From Chelativorans petroleitrophicus (lineage in GTDB: Bacteria; Pseudomonadota; Alphaproteobacteria; Rhizobiales; Rhizobiaceae): a DNA stretch of 64,000 nt. This document shows positions 8,954 to 17,923 of the stretch, piece after piece. Made by a program: the position numbers and the translations under genes. The notes beneath the pieces are model-generated. The model was not told the DNA's origin and ran no database searches. It saw only the letters and a program-made list of their open reading frames with translations. The stretch spans positions 41,001-105,000 of the forward strand of contig NZ_JAODNV010000006.1 of assembly GCF_025398195.1 (NCBI RefSeq), read 5' to 3'. Each line of letters opens with the position of its first letter. Position 1 is the stretch's first letter.

Positions 8954-10090
8954 TCAGAAGCTCAGCTTGAAGCGGGCGGACACTTTCTGCTGCGGGTGAA
9001 AATCGGCCATCACGGAGGAAAGCGAATATTCCGCGCGCATGTTGGCGCGGTCGCTGATCGCCCAGTCGAGGCCCGTGCGCGCGGCAACCTTGCCTGAGCG
9101 GCTGCGCGAGAAGGTCATGGCACGTTCCGCTGATCCTTCAGCCACAGCGGATGTCCGTTGCGTGGTGCGCGACACCTCTACCGTCACATGCTGCGTCATG
9201 GTGCCCTTCCGCATGCGCGCGGAGGTCTCGCCGCGAATGCCGAGGGCAAAATTGAGCTGCTCTGAGGAAGCCGAACCGCTGGTGGGTTCGCCGGTGCCGG
9301 CCCGCCGAGAGGTATCGAGCTTCATTTTCTGGAAGTCAGCCTGTCCATATGAGCGGAACCGGAAGCGGCCGCGTTCGAGCTTCCTGCTGTAGCGCGCCTG
9401 TCCGAAGAACTGGTTGGCGGAGCCGTTACCGGAAAATGGGGACGCTGCACCGGATTGGCCGTCCAGATATGAGCCGTGCGAAGCCCCGATGGCGAGGTCA
9501 AGATAGGTATCGCGCGAAGTCGTCAAACTGCCATAGAGCGTGTTGGAGAGACTTTGCGCCGATAGCGTGCCTTCCGCGCCGAAGCCCGTTCTGCCGAAGG
9601 CCGCGCCGGTGGCATTTCCGATGAGCAGGCGAGGATTCAGCCTCAGATCGCCGCCAAAAGCCACTCCATTGCTGTAAACGCCCGAGCGGCGCGGGTCCTC
9701 GGCTCTGGCGCTGTCCAGCGTGACGTCGCCCGCGAACCAGACACCGCCGCGCCGTGTGCGCCGTTCCTTCTCGGGCGCAAGCAGATGCTGTGTTTCGAAG
9801 GCCGCGCTCTTTTCCTTCGAGCGGCCGGTGAACCGAATCGTGAGCGAGCTTGAATGAATGTTGCGGCCTTCCGCGCGCAGCCCGCGTGTGCCGTCCAACC
9901 GGCCTTGGACCAGCCCGAGCTGCCGTGAGGCGGCACTGGCAGTCTTGTCCCGCTGTGCCGAAAGTGCAGCGAGATTGACGGCGGGATCGATCACCATCCC
10001 GTTATCGGCCGCGATGCTTTGCCCGCCAGCCGCGATTAAAAGGATTGCCGCCGCCATAGGTAACGAATGTCTGAAACCCCACAGAACCAT
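8954..10090 (-). CDS. Outer-membrane beta-barrel protein, autotransporter-domain-like
   Basis: This 378-aa protein starts with a signal peptide (cleavage near SIAA, residue 28). A polar region of about 90 residues follows, and the rest alternates in short amphipathic strands typical of an outer-membrane barrel, ending in aromatic F ('ARFKLSF'). The final two thirds resemble the barrel of type V autotransporters ('FGGDLRLNPRLLIG', 'ANMRAEYSLSS'), but no large passenger domain is present. It may be a barrel-only relative with a short surface segment, or an adhesin barrel reduced by deletion. It is convergent with the MliC-like gene, with only 3 bp between stops. Confidence 0.68.
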   Translation of the reverse strand: MVLWGFRHSLPMAAAILLIAAGGQSIAADNGMVIDPAVNLAALSAQRDKTASAASRQLGLVQGRLDGTRGLRAEGRNIHSSSLTIRFTGRSKEKSAAFETQHLLAPEKERRTRRGGVWFAGDVTLDSARAEDPRRSGVYSNGVAFGGDLRLNPRLLIGNATGAAFGRTGFGAEGTLSAQSLSNTLYGSLTTSRDTYLDLAIGASHGSYLDGQSGAASPFSGNGSANQFFGQARYSRKLERGRFRFRSYGQADFQKMKLDTSRRAGTGEPTSGSASSEQLNFALGIRGETSARMRKGTMTQHVTVEVSRTTQRTSAVAEGSAERAMTFSRSRSGKVAARTGLDWAISDRANMRAEYSLSSVMADFHPQQKVSARFKLSF

Positions 10091-10281
10091 GGCTCCGCCT
10101 CGCCACGAAATGATTCGATGACCGTCCCCACGCTCGGCTTTCGGTCGTGCTTTCCGGCTAACTCCCCTCGCGTTTTCTTACAATACGTAACATTGCGATA
10201 TTGAAGCTTTGCGACTCCCGTGTGACCGATCCGCCATAGTGGCGGATGGAACCGGGCGCGAAGCGGTTCATTCGGGGTCTG
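10091..10281. other. Left part of the 325-bp gap before fadE
   Basis: The gap between the divergent barrel gene and fadE runs 10091-10415. The first 190 bp are moderately AT-rich around 10170-10210 and should hold both divergent promoters, but I see no clear boxes. The right part is filled by a RIME-like repeat (10282-10381). Confidence 0.4.
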
Positions 10282-10381
10282 GCAATTTCAGGAAAAGTGG
10301 CTACCGGCTTCCGCCCCGGAATTGCGGGAAATCAAAAACTTAGATCGTTCGTTGTTTCCATGAAACGCCGAAATGATCTAA
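10282..10381 (+). repeat. RIME-like mosaic repeat (two adjacent palindromes)
   Basis: Two imperfect hairpins stand side by side. The first pairs GCAATTTC (10282) with GGAATTGC (10318-10325) around a 'GGAAAAGTGG...CCGG' core. The second pairs AGATC...GTTTC (10342-10358) with GAAAC...GATCT (10362-10379). The text strongly resembles the intergenic mosaic element common in rhizobia ('caggaaaagtg...ccggaattgcg...aaaac'). It ends about 35 bp before fadE. Such elements are usually transcribed and non-coding. The family assignment is from memory of the consensus. Confidence 0.65.
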
Positions 10382-10415
10382 TCTCCCGCGGAGGGGACAG
10401 AGAGGAAAGAGCGCC

Positions 10416-12701
10416 ATGGGATTTCGCCGCGACCATGTCACCCGACCGATCTTCCGATGGGCCAGAGGCGTCATGCCGCTGATTTCGGAGACGGAGCGCG
10501 AGGCGATCGATGCCGGCACGGTCTGGTGGGACGGGGCGCTGTTTACTGGGAATCCGGACTGGAACGAGCTTCTTTCCCTGCCGCCCGCGAAGCTCTCGCC
10601 GGAAGAGCAGGCCTTCATGGACGGCCCTGTGCGGACTTTGTGCTCGCTGGTCGATGACTGGACGCTCAACTGGCGCGACCGCGATCTGGCCCAGTCTGTC
10701 TGGGACTACATGCGGCGCGAGAAATTCTTCGGCATGATCATTCCGAAGAAATATGGCGGGCTCGGCTTTTCAAACTATGCCCATTCCGAGGTGGTGCGTA
10801 CTGTTTCCTCCGCCAGCGTCGTGGCGGGCGTGACCGTCATGGTGCCCAACTCGCTCGGGCCCGGCGAACTCCTGATGCATTTCGGCACGGAGGGACAGCG
10901 CGAATACTGGCTGCCCCGGCTTGCCGACGGACGTGAAATCCCGTGCTTCGCGCTCACCTCGCCACATGCGGGCTCCGACGCCGCCGCCATGACCGATACC
11001 GGCGTGGTGGAATACGGCACCTGGGAGGGGAAGAAGACGCTAGGCGTCCGGCTCAACTTCCACAAGCGCTACATCACCTTGGCGCCTGTCGCCACGGTGA
11101 TGGGCCTCGCCTTCAAGATGTACGATCCGAACAACCATCTGGGCCGCGGCAAGGAGCTGGGAATCACCGTCGCGCTGCTTCCCACCGACACGCCTGGCAT
11201 CTCCCGTGGCGAGCGGCACGTTCCGCTCTTCACCTTCTTCCAGAACGGCCCGCTCCGTGGCAAGGACGTGTTCGTGCCGCTCGACCACATCCTGGGCGGG
11301 GAAGCGCAGATCGGCCAGGGCTGGACCATGCTCATGACCGCGCTTGCGGCGGGTCGCAGCATCTCGTTACCCTCCCAGTCGGCGGCGTCAGCCGCCATGG
11401 CCGCGCGCGTCAGCGGCGCCTATGCGCGGGTGCGTACCCAATTCAATCTTCCCATAGGGCTGTTCGAGGGGGTACAGGAGCCGCTCGCCGAGATCGCGGG
11501 GAACGCCTATCTGATCGATGCCGCGCGGCGGCTCACGCTGGCCGCCCTAGACCAGGGCCATCGGCCTTCGGTTCTTTCTGCGATCATGAAATATCACGCC
11601 ACGGAACGCATGCGCCGCTCGCTCACGCATGCCATGGACATCCATGGTGGAAAAGGAATCATCGACGGACCGCGCAATTATCTGGCGAGCAGCTACCGAG
11701 CGCTTCCGATCGGAATCACGGTGGAAGGCGCCAATATTCTTACCCGCAATCTGATGATTTTCGGCCAGGGCGCCATCCGCTCGCATCCCTTCATGCTGAA
11801 GGAGATGCTGGCGCTTTCCGACGAGGACCCCGAGCGCGGGCTTTCAAGCTTCGACGAGGTTTTCTGGAAGCACGTCGCCCACGCTTTCAAGACGGCTGGA
11901 CGGGCCTTCTTGCGCGGCTGGACGGGCGGTCTGCTCGGCACGGCTCCGGACGGAGCGGCCATGCCGCGCTACTGGAAAAAGCTGTCGCGGCACGCTGCGG
12001 CCTTCGCCCTGACGGCGGATCTTGCGCTTCTCACTCTGGGCGGCTCGCTCAAGCGCAAGGAACTTATATCGGCGCGGCTGGGCGATATTCTGGCGGAGCT
12101 CTATTTTCTGGGAGCGGTGCTGAAGCGCTTCGAGGATGAAGGCCGGCAGCCGGAGGATAGCGTTATCGTCGATTATCTGATGCAGCAGGGCGAAAGCCGC
12201 ATCGGCGCGGCCTTCCGCGGCGTGTTCGACAATCTACCCGCGCGGTGGGCCGCATGGCTTGCCCGGATCATCGCCTATCCGCTGGGGGTACCCGAACCTG
12301 TCCCCTCCGACCGACAGATCGGTCGGCTTGCGGAAATCCTCATGCGGCCTTCCGCCCAGCGCGAACGCCTGACGCCGGGCCTCTATCTGGGCGAAGGTCA
12401 CGCCGAGCACCCCCTGAAGGATCTGGAAGAAGCCTTCGAGCTGGCGAGCGGATGCGCGCATATCGAGAAGAAGATGCGCGCGGCCGGCGTGCGGGACGCG
12501 GACGAGGCGCTGCAGAACGGGATCATTTCACAGGCGGAGCGCGAATCGCTCAGGTGCGCGGCCGAAGCGGTGGAAAAGGTTCTGGCCGTGGATGCCTTCC
12601 CGATGGAGGAGATTTCTCCCATCGCCGCCCAGCACCGGAAAGAGAGAGCTGCACCGCCGCGCGGAACGCGGAAAAGCCAACTCGTCCAGCCCGAGACTTG
12701 A
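10416..12701 (+). CDS. fadE: Acyl-CoA dehydrogenase, FadE type
   Basis: This 761-aa flavoenzyme catalyses the first oxidation of fatty-acyl-CoA in beta-oxidation. The N-terminal region matches the large bacterial FadE family ('PLISETEREAIDAGTVWWD'), followed by the dehydrogenase domain with 'CFALTSPHAGSDAA' (FAD contact) and 'ILTRNLMIFGQGAIRSHPF'. The catalytic Glu is likely in 'GITVEGANIL' (about residue 435). A C-terminal DUF1974-type domain completes it. Compared with E. coli FadE (814 aa), the N-terminal hydrophobic segment is missing, so the protein is probably soluble or peripheral. Its neighbours plsC and the barrel gene give no operon. Confidence 0.93.
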   Translation: MGFRRDHVTRPIFRWARGVMPLISETEREAIDAGTVWWDGALFTGNPDWNELLSLPPAKLSPEEQAFMDGPVRTLCSLVDDWTLNWRDRDLAQSVWDYMRREKFFGMIIPKKYGGLGFSNYAHSEVVRTVSSASVVAGVTVMVPNSLGPGELLMHFGTEGQREYWLPRLADGREIPCFALTSPHAGSDAAAMTDTGVVEYGTWEGKKTLGVRLNFHKRYITLAPVATVMGLAFKMYDPNNHLGRGKELGITVALLPTDTPGISRGERHVPLFTFFQNGPLRGKDVFVPLDHILGGEAQIGQGWTMLMTALAAGRSISLPSQSAASAAMAARVSGAYARVRTQFNLPIGLFEGVQEPLAEIAGNAYLIDAARRLTLAALDQGHRPSVLSAIMKYHATERMRRSLTHAMDIHGGKGIIDGPRNYLASSYRALPIGITVEGANILTRNLMIFGQGAIRSHPFMLKEMLALSDEDPERGLSSFDEVFWKHVAHAFKTAGRAFLRGWTGGLLGTAPDGAAMPRYWKKLSRHAAAFALTADLALLTLGGSLKRKELISARLGDILAELYFLGAVLKRFEDEGRQPEDSVIVDYLMQQGESRIGAAFRGVFDNLPARWAAWLARIIAYPLGVPEPVPSDRQIGRLAEILMRPSAQRERLTPGLYLGEGHAEHPLKDLEEAFELASGCAHIEKKMRAAGVRDADEALQNGIISQAERESLRCAAEAVEKVLAVDAFPMEEISPIAAQHRKERAAPPRGTRKSQLVQPET

Positions 12702-12798
12702 CCGACAGCTTTGCCCTACAGGCAGAGAGGCAGAATGGCGCTGAATGCTGTGGCGGGGAGCCGGATATTTTGCTGCTTCGGGCAGCCGACAAACGCCA

Positions 12799-13596
12799 TC
12801 AGCCCTGCGCAGGTCCCCTTTGTGCAAGCTCGGCAAGGCGGCGCCGGGCCGTCTCCGGCAGGGGAGGGGGATTGGGGCCCTTGGCCGCTTCCACCAGAAG
12901 GGCGTCGCACGCCGCCTCCGTCTCGCGGATGAGACGTTCCTGGAACTCCTGGCGAGACAGGCCGGGCTCGATCGGTGGCAGGAAGCGGGCGCGGATAGTG
13001 CCGGGATAACGCATGAACTTCCGGCGCGGCCAGTAAAGGCCGGCCACATGAGCGATCGGAACCACCGGAACCTGTAGTTGCGTGTAGAGCTCCACGATGC
13101 CGTATTTGTAGGCGGGCTCGGCGCCCGGCGGGCGGCGTGTGCCCTCGGGATAGATTATGAGCTGGCGCCCCTCCTTCATGCGCTCGCGCCCGATCGTCAC
13201 GGCCTGCCGCAGCGCCTTGGACCGGCTTCCGCGATCGATGGGGATCATGCGCATCTTCGCCACATACCAGCCGAAGAGCGGGATCCACATCAGCTCGCGC
13301 TTGAGGATGTAAACCGCGTCAGGAATCCAGGGCAGGAATGCGATCGTATCCCAGAGCGACTGATGCTTCGGCGCGATGATGCACGGTCCGTCGGGCAGAT
13401 TCTCCTGTCCGGTGATTTCCACACGCGTGCCGGCCAGCACCTTATGCAGCCACAGGCTGGAGGCGGCCCAAGCCTTTGGAATGAACCAGGCGCGCTTGCG
13501 CGGCAGCAGGAAATAGATCGGCATCCAGAAAATCATCTGGACGATCAGGTTCGCATAAAACGCGAGATTGAAGGCTAGAGAGCGCAGGAAGAGCAT
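12799..13596 (-). CDS. plsC: 1-acyl-sn-glycerol-3-phosphate acyltransferase
   Basis: This 265-aa membrane acyltransferase converts lysophosphatidic acid to phosphatidic acid in phospholipid synthesis. One hydrophobic helix (about residues 10-32) is followed by the catalytic HX4D ('KHQSLWDT', about residues 76-82) and the glycerol-phosphate site 'YPEGTRRPPG' (about 170). 'VVPIAHVAGLYWPRR' follows. The C-terminus is rich in Ala, Pro and Arg. It is transcribed toward fadE and is probably in one unit with the DUF218 gene and ftsEX upstream, since all lie on the minus strand with gaps below 100 bp. Confidence 0.92.
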   Translation of the reverse strand: MLFLRSLAFNLAFYANLIVQMIFWMPIYFLLPRKRAWFIPKAWAASSLWLHKVLAGTRVEITGQENLPDGPCIIAPKHQSLWDTIAFLPWIPDAVYILKRELMWIPLFGWYVAKMRMIPIDRGSRSKALRQAVTIGRERMKEGRQLIIYPEGTRRPPGAEPAYKYGIVELYTQLQVPVVPIAHVAGLYWPRRKFMRYPGTIRARFLPPIEPGLSRQEFQERLIRETEAACDALLVEAAKGPNPPPLPETARRRLAELAQRGPAQG

Positions 13597-13678
13597 GCAC
13601 GAACCCGGGACGAGAAGGCGAGCCCGTTCGTTACCTCAAAGCGTGGCGTTCGGCAAAGCCCGGAATTGAGGGCGGGCG

Positions 13679-14368
13679 CTAGTTGCTCACGACGGTTGCC
13701 TGAATCTTCCCGAAAGCAGGGGCGGTTTGGCTTGGCAGCAGGCCTCGCGCCAGCGCGGCCACATATTTGGTGTATTCGGTTATGAGGACGCGCAGCGCGT
13801 CCGGATCGGTCACCCAGCTGCCGTCGGTCAGCGGCGAATTCACCACGGGATAGGGCTGGAGGTCCGTGTCAGGCAGGATGCGCCGCATCTCCAGCAGGCT
13901 GCGCGGCATATGGTAGTTGTTGGTGACGACAATGATGCTGCCATAGGTGTTGGCGCTTGCCCACTTGGCGCTTTCCTCGGCATTGCCGACCGTGTTCAGG
14001 GCGACTCGGTCGATGTCCACGCAGCAGTTGAAAAGGGATCGTTCGCTGCCCGTCGCCAGCCGCAGATCGTCCACGCGGGCCGCCGGATTGACCCCGCTGA
14101 TGAGCAGCCGCTTCCCCTTTCCCGCCTTGAGAAGATCAAGCCCCGTATCGATGCGCGACTGGCCGCCCGTCAGCACCACGATGCCATCGGCAGGGGCCAG
14201 CGCGGCTGGAGGCTGAAGCTGCGCCACATGGATGGCGAAGACGGCAAATCCCACAACAAAGGCGATGACGCAGAGACCGGAAAGGGCAAGCACCACGCGC
14301 GCCAGACGCTTTGCGACATGGTATCGGCTACGGGGTATACCCTCTCCTGTGCAGGTGGTTTCAGTCAT
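13679..14368 (-). CDS. YdcF/SanA-like DUF218 membrane protein
   Basis: A 229-aa protein with one N-terminal helix (about residues 22-48) and a periplasmic or cytoplasmic DUF218 domain: 'GIVVLTGGQSRIDTGLDLL', 'LLISGVNP', 'ALNTVGNAEESAKWA' and 'IIVVTNNYHMPRSLLEMRRI'. These are the conserved blocks of the family, which includes SanA and ElyC and is linked to envelope integrity and undecaprenyl-phosphate use. No enzymatic activity is established for this subgroup. The start at 14368 (MTETTCTGE) is preferred over an upstream ATG in the ftsX-proximal spacer. It follows ftsEX on the same strand. Confidence 0.85.
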   Translation of the reverse strand: MTETTCTGEGIPRSRYHVAKRLARVVLALSGLCVIAFVVGFAVFAIHVAQLQPPAALAPADGIVVLTGGQSRIDTGLDLLKAGKGKRLLISGVNPAARVDDLRLATGSERSLFNCCVDIDRVALNTVGNAEESAKWASANTYGSIIVVTNNYHMPRSLLEMRRILPDTDLQPYPVVNSPLTDGSWVTDPDALRVLITEYTKYVAALARGLLPSQTAPAFGKIQATVVSN

Positions 14369-14467
14369 CCGCCTAGCGATACTCCGCAAATACGGCGAGG
14401 GCCAGATGAGGCCGGGCACCCGTACGCACAAAAGATTGCGGCGGGTAGCCGTGCGTGAGCTCGGACC

Positions 14468-15469
14468 TCATGTCTCTATTCGCCTCAAATAGGCGATCAC
14501 CGTGACGTGCGTCGTCGTCGCGGTCAAGGCTGCAATGAGCAGCACCACCAGACCCACCCCAAGATAGCCCGACAGGCCGATGGCGAAATTGCCGAACAGC
14601 GCGGCGGCCTGGTCGCCTTCCGGCGTGCCGATGTTGCGGGACGACCACCAGGAAAACACCACGAACACGATGATGGCCGCGATGCCGCCGACGGCCGCGC
14701 CGCGCGAGCCGGCAAGAAGGAAGTGCCGGCGGAACTGCCGGGCGATGAAGGACGCTTCCGCGCCCACGAAATGCAGCACCTCGATGACGTGGCCGTTGCC
14801 GGCCATGGCGCCGCGCGTGGCGAAGATGACTGTCAGCGCGGTTGCCGAGAGCATGAGCGCCAGCACCGCCATCCCGATGGTCACCGTTGTGCGGGCCATG
14901 GCCACCAGCCGGTCCACCCAGGTGCGGTGATCGTCGAGCACGGCATTCGGCACGGCCTGCGCCAGCTCTGCCCGCATGGCCTCGAAGTCGGGCCGGTTTA
15001 CCGGGTCAATGGTGACAATGATGAGCCGGGGCACGGGCAGCTCATCCATGTTCAGTGCCGGTCCCAGCCACGGTTCGAGCAGGCGCTGGGTAGCCTCGCG
15101 GCCGACGATCTCCACGCTGCGCACCCCGCTATAGCCGGCGGCCACGGCGCGGGCCCTGGCCAGCGCCTCCTCCATGTCGAGACCCTCCGCGGGTTTGATC
15201 TGGATGGTCGCCTCACGCGCGATCTGTGTTTGCCATGTGGCGGCGGTGTCGCGTACCAGCGTCACGGCGCCGAGCGTCAGGCAGGAGAGGAAGGTCATGA
15301 TGGCGATGACGAGCACCATCGCGCGCCCGGCGACATTGTCGGGGGGCACGATGGGCGTCTGTTTGCGGGCGAGCCTGTTGTTCGCCTGCCGTTTCACCCC
15401 GGCCTCGATCCTTTCCCTGAGGCGTGCCAGCTTGCTTCTGGCGATCGCTCCTGTGCCGGCCTTAATCAT
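14468..15469 (-). CDS. ftsX: Cell division protein FtsX
   Basis: This 333-aa membrane partner of FtsE transmits ATP-driven signals to periplasmic peptidoglycan hydrolases at the septum. A long basic N-terminal tail is followed by the first helix (about 52-72) and a periplasmic domain with 'IQIKPAEG' and 'WVDRLVAMA'. Three C-terminal helices carry the FtsX permease pattern ('VIEVLHFVGAEASFIARQFRRHF'). Its ATG overlaps the stop of ftsE by 8 bp (ATGATTAA), so translation is coupled. Confidence 0.93.
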   Translation of the reverse strand: MIKAGTGAIARSKLARLRERIEAGVKRQANNRLARKQTPIVPPDNVAGRAMVLVIAIMTFLSCLTLGAVTLVRDTAATWQTQIAREATIQIKPAEGLDMEEALARARAVAAGYSGVRSVEIVGREATQRLLEPWLGPALNMDELPVPRLIIVTIDPVNRPDFEAMRAELAQAVPNAVLDDHRTWVDRLVAMARTTVTIGMAVLALMLSATALTVIFATRGAMAGNGHVIEVLHFVGAEASFIARQFRRHFLLAGSRGAAVGGIAAIIVFVVFSWWSSRNIGTPEGDQAAALFGNFAIGLSGYLGVGLVVLLIAALTATTTHVTVIAYLRRIET

Positions 15470-16121
15470 AGATTTCCAGCCTCCCGCCGGAAAGCACCAT
15501 GCGCCGCGCCTCCACCTGGTCCATTAGCCCGATATCGTGGGTGGCTATGACGACGGCGGTTCCCATGCGGTTGAGCTCGATCAAAAGCCTGAGAAGCCGC
15601 CGCGCAAGCTGCGGGTCCACATTGCCCGTGGGCTCGTCCGCAAGCAGGATGCGCGGCTGCTCGATGAGGGCGCGGGCGATCGCGGCGCGCTGCTTCTCGC
15701 CGCCCGAAAGCACGGGCGGCAGCACATGCATGCGGTCGCCCAGCCCAACCCACTTCAAAAGCTCCACCACATCGCTGCGATAGGAAGCTTCCTCGCGCCC
15801 CCGCACCCGCAGCGGCAGAGCGACATTCTCATAGGTGGTGAGATGATCGAGCAGGCGAAAATCCTGGAACACGACGCCGATCTTCCGCCGGATCATCGGC
15901 AGTTCGTCGCGGGTGATCCGCGACCGGTCCTTGCCGAAGATGGTGATCAGCCCCCGCGTCGGTTTCAGCGACAGGAAGAGCAGGCGCAGGAGGGTTGTCT
16001 TTCCCGATCCAGAGGGGCCGCTCAGGAACTGGAACGAGCGTTCGGGAAGAAAGAAGGAGACGTCGCGGAGCACCTCCGGACCCATCCCGTATCTCAGGCC
16101 TACATTCTCGAAGCGGATCAC
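15462..16121 (-). CDS. ftsE: Cell division ATP-binding protein FtsE
   Basis: This 219-aa ABC ATPase works with FtsX at the division site. It has Walker A 'GPSGSGKTTLLRLL' (about 37-50), Q-loop 'VVFQDFRLLDHL', signature 'LSGGEKQRAAIARAL' (about 139) and Walker B 'ILLADEPTGNVD', then an H-loop 'ATHD'. The start is GTG at 16121 (MIRFENVGLRYG). The Phe-rich 'DFRLL' after the Q-loop is typical of FtsE and separates it from LolD. Divergent from the DUF3426-like gene, with a 132-bp spacer. Confidence 0.94.
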   Translation of the reverse strand: MIRFENVGLRYGMGPEVLRDVSFFLPERSFQFLSGPSGSGKTTLLRLLFLSLKPTRGLITIFGKDRSRITRDELPMIRRKIGVVFQDFRLLDHLTTYENVALPLRVRGREEASYRSDVVELLKWVGLGDRMHVLPPVLSGGEKQRAAIARALIEQPRILLADEPTGNVDPQLARRLLRLLIELNRMGTAVVIATHDIGLMDQVEARRMVLSGGRLEIYD

Positions 16122-16253
16122 CTGATCGACCTGCCTTGCCTTAGATGCCTGGGACTAACGCCGCCGCGGGGCGGCCCAATCGCGAAGCATTAACCATTTT
16201 CGTCTAGCCCGGAATACCCGGGATCGGAAGGACGGTTCGCCCGAAATGCGGAA

Positions 16254-16871
16254 ATGAGAAGTGGACAGCCCGTTTCAGGCGAAATTCTGGCTGCGTCTCG
16301 CGCGGGCGGTGGATATGAGGTCAACGCCGCGCGCGAGGACGTGGTGGACGCTGAGTACGAAACACTGCGGGGGCCGGATGCGGCGGGCGCGAAGAGATAT
16401 TCGGCGCTTAGCAGCGCGCCGTCCGCAATCACGGGCCTCGACATCCTGCGCGGGGACGGCTGCCATGCCGGTTCCCGTCTCTGGAGGCGTGGAGCCTTCG
16501 GTGCGCTCGGGCTTGCCGGAGTATTGGTAATCTGGATTGTCGGTGGTCAGACGATGTTTGGCCTGCCGGCCAAGAGCGGCACAGAAGCTGCGGCGCTCGA
16601 CATTTCAACGGTAAGAAGCAGGCTGGAGACGATCGGCGGCCGCACGGTGCTGGTGGTGGACGGCGCGGCGGTCAACAGAAGCGGGCGGGAGACACCGCTT
16701 CCCGACCTTTTCATCAACATTGTGAACGGCAAAGGGGAGCCCATGCACTATTTATTGGGGACAAACGGTGTGCTGCTTTCTGCCGGCGAGCGCTTTGCCT
16801 TCTTCAGCCGCCTTGCTGCGCCTAAGGAAGGCGTGCATTCCGTTTCGGTAACATTCAGGCCTGGAAAGTGA
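16254..16871 (+). CDS. Membrane protein with DUF3426-like C-terminal domain
   Basis: A 205-aa protein with a variable polar N-terminus (about 75 residues), one membrane helix (about 84-102, 'FGALGLAGVLVIWIVGG') and a C-terminal domain ('RTVLVVDGAAVNRSGRETPLPDLFINIVNGKG', split here by eye, and 'AGERFAFFSRLAAPKEGVHSVSVTF'). This domain resembles DUF3426, often found behind an MJ0042 zinc ribbon. Here the expected N-terminal CxxC ribbon is not visible, so the protein may be a shortened form or may begin upstream at another start. It is divergent from ftsE and ends 6 bp before hpt, so it is probably co-transcribed with hpt. Confidence 0.62.
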   Translation: MRSGQPVSGEILAASRAGGGYEVNAAREDVVDAEYETLRGPDAAGAKRYSALSSAPSAITGLDILRGDGCHAGSRLWRRGAFGALGLAGVLVIWIVGGQTMFGLPAKSGTEAAALDISTVRSRLETIGGRTVLVVDGAAVNRSGRETPLPDLFINIVNGKGEPMHYLLGTNGVLLSAGERFAFFSRLAAPKEGVHSVSVTFRPGK

Positions 16872-16877
16872 CAGACA

Positions 16878-17420
16878 ATGCCCGTGGTCCGCGGCAAGCA
16901 AATAGAAGTCCTTTATTCCGCCTCCGCGATCGCGCGGCGCAACTTGGAACTGGCAAAGGAGGTCGCCGCGCGCGACTACCACGACCTGCTGGTGGTCTCG
17001 ATCCTCAAAGGTTCGTTTATCTTCGCCGCCGATCTCATCCGGGCCATGTATGACGCGGGGATATCGCCCGAGGTGGAGTTCATGATGATCTCCAGCTATG
17101 GCGCCGGCACCACCAGCGGAGAGATCAAGGTGCTGCGCGACATCGAAGGCAATGTGAACGGCCGGGACGTCCTGCTCATCGATGACATTCTGGAATCGGG
17201 CAAGACGCTGAAATTCACCCGCGACCTGATGCTGTCGCGCGGTGCAAGGTCCGTCTCGATAGCCGTCCTTCTCGACAAGCGTTCCCGCCGGCAGGCAAGC
17301 GTTGAGGCGGATTTCGTGGGCTTTGAGTGCCCAGATTACTTCGTCGTGGGTTACGGCATGGATGTGGCGCATGCCTTCCGCGAATTGCCGTTCGTGGGTG
17401 TGGTGAGAGGCGATGCCTGA
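16878..17420 (+). CDS. hpt: Hypoxanthine phosphoribosyltransferase
   Basis: A 180-aa purine-salvage enzyme that joins hypoxanthine (or guanine) to PRPP, giving IMP or GMP. The type I phosphoribosyltransferase PRPP motif is 'VLLIDDILESGKTL' (about 97-110). 'LKGSFIFAADL' holds the pyrophosphate loop and 'YFVVGYGMD' the purine-binding C-terminus. It sits between the DUF3426-like gene and cpdR on the same strand, with gaps of 6 and 52 bp, and could form a three-gene transcript. Confidence 0.94.
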   Translation: MPVVRGKQIEVLYSASAIARRNLELAKEVAARDYHDLLVVSILKGSFIFAADLIRAMYDAGISPEVEFMMISSYGAGTTSGEIKVLRDIEGNVNGRDVLLIDDILESGKTLKFTRDLMLSRGARSVSIAVLLDKRSRRQASVEADFVGFECPDYFVVGYGMDVAHAFRELPFVGVVRGDA

Positions 17421-17472
17421 AACGCGTCGCGCGTTCAGCGAACCGTAAGATTTGGTCGCGATAGTTCCGCGC

Positions 17473-17838
17473 ATGGCCAGACTCCTCATTGTTGAAGATG
17501 ACGATTCCGTCCGTTCATTCACCGCCCGCGCGCTTGCGGCCGCGGGCTATGAGATTGAGACCGCCGAAGACGGGCTCGACGGGCTCGAGAAGATCAAGAA
17601 GGCTCAAGGGGCCTTCGATCTCGTGCTGTCCGATATCCGCATGCCGGCAATGGACGGCATCGAGATGGCGCGCACGGCGGCGAAGGTCTATCCTGGCCTT
17701 CGGCTCCTGCTGATGACCGGATTCGCCGATCAACGCGAACGGGCCGTGGAGCTCGACGGCACCGTGGCGGGCGTCGTCAACAAGCCTTTCAGCCTCGCGG
17801 AAATCCGCGAACGGGTGGGCAAGGTGCTGGCGGAGTAA
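17473..17838 (+). CDS. cpdR: Single-domain response regulator CpdR
   Basis: A 121-aa stand-alone receiver domain. In Caulobacter and rhizobia, unphosphorylated CpdR delivers substrates to ClpXP and so controls CtrA turnover and the cell cycle. The acidic pocket is 'VEDDDS' (about 7-11), the phospho-Asp is in 'LVLSDIRMPAMDG' (about residue 51), the Thr is in 'LLMTGFA' and the Lys in 'VVNKPFSL'. The start at 17473 is chosen because MARLLIVEDD is the conserved N-terminus. It is convergent with groL, with a bidirectional terminator between them. Confidence 0.87.
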   Translation: MARLLIVEDDDSVRSFTARALAAAGYEIETAEDGLDGLEKIKKAQGAFDLVLSDIRMPAMDGIEMARTAAKVYPGLRLLLMTGFADQRERAVELDGTVAGVVNKPFSLAEIRERVGKVLAE

Positions 17839-17923
17839 AGCGGACCTGCTAAAGGCCTCTGCGTTTATGCCCAGAGCGACTTGAGGCCAGAACCGTTTCA
17901 ATCCCTGTTCTCAGGCAACAAAA

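Noticed and set aside
10246..10482. 78-codon open frame before fadE
   Set aside because: Covers the RIME-like palindromes and overlaps the fadE start; non-coding repeat explains it better.
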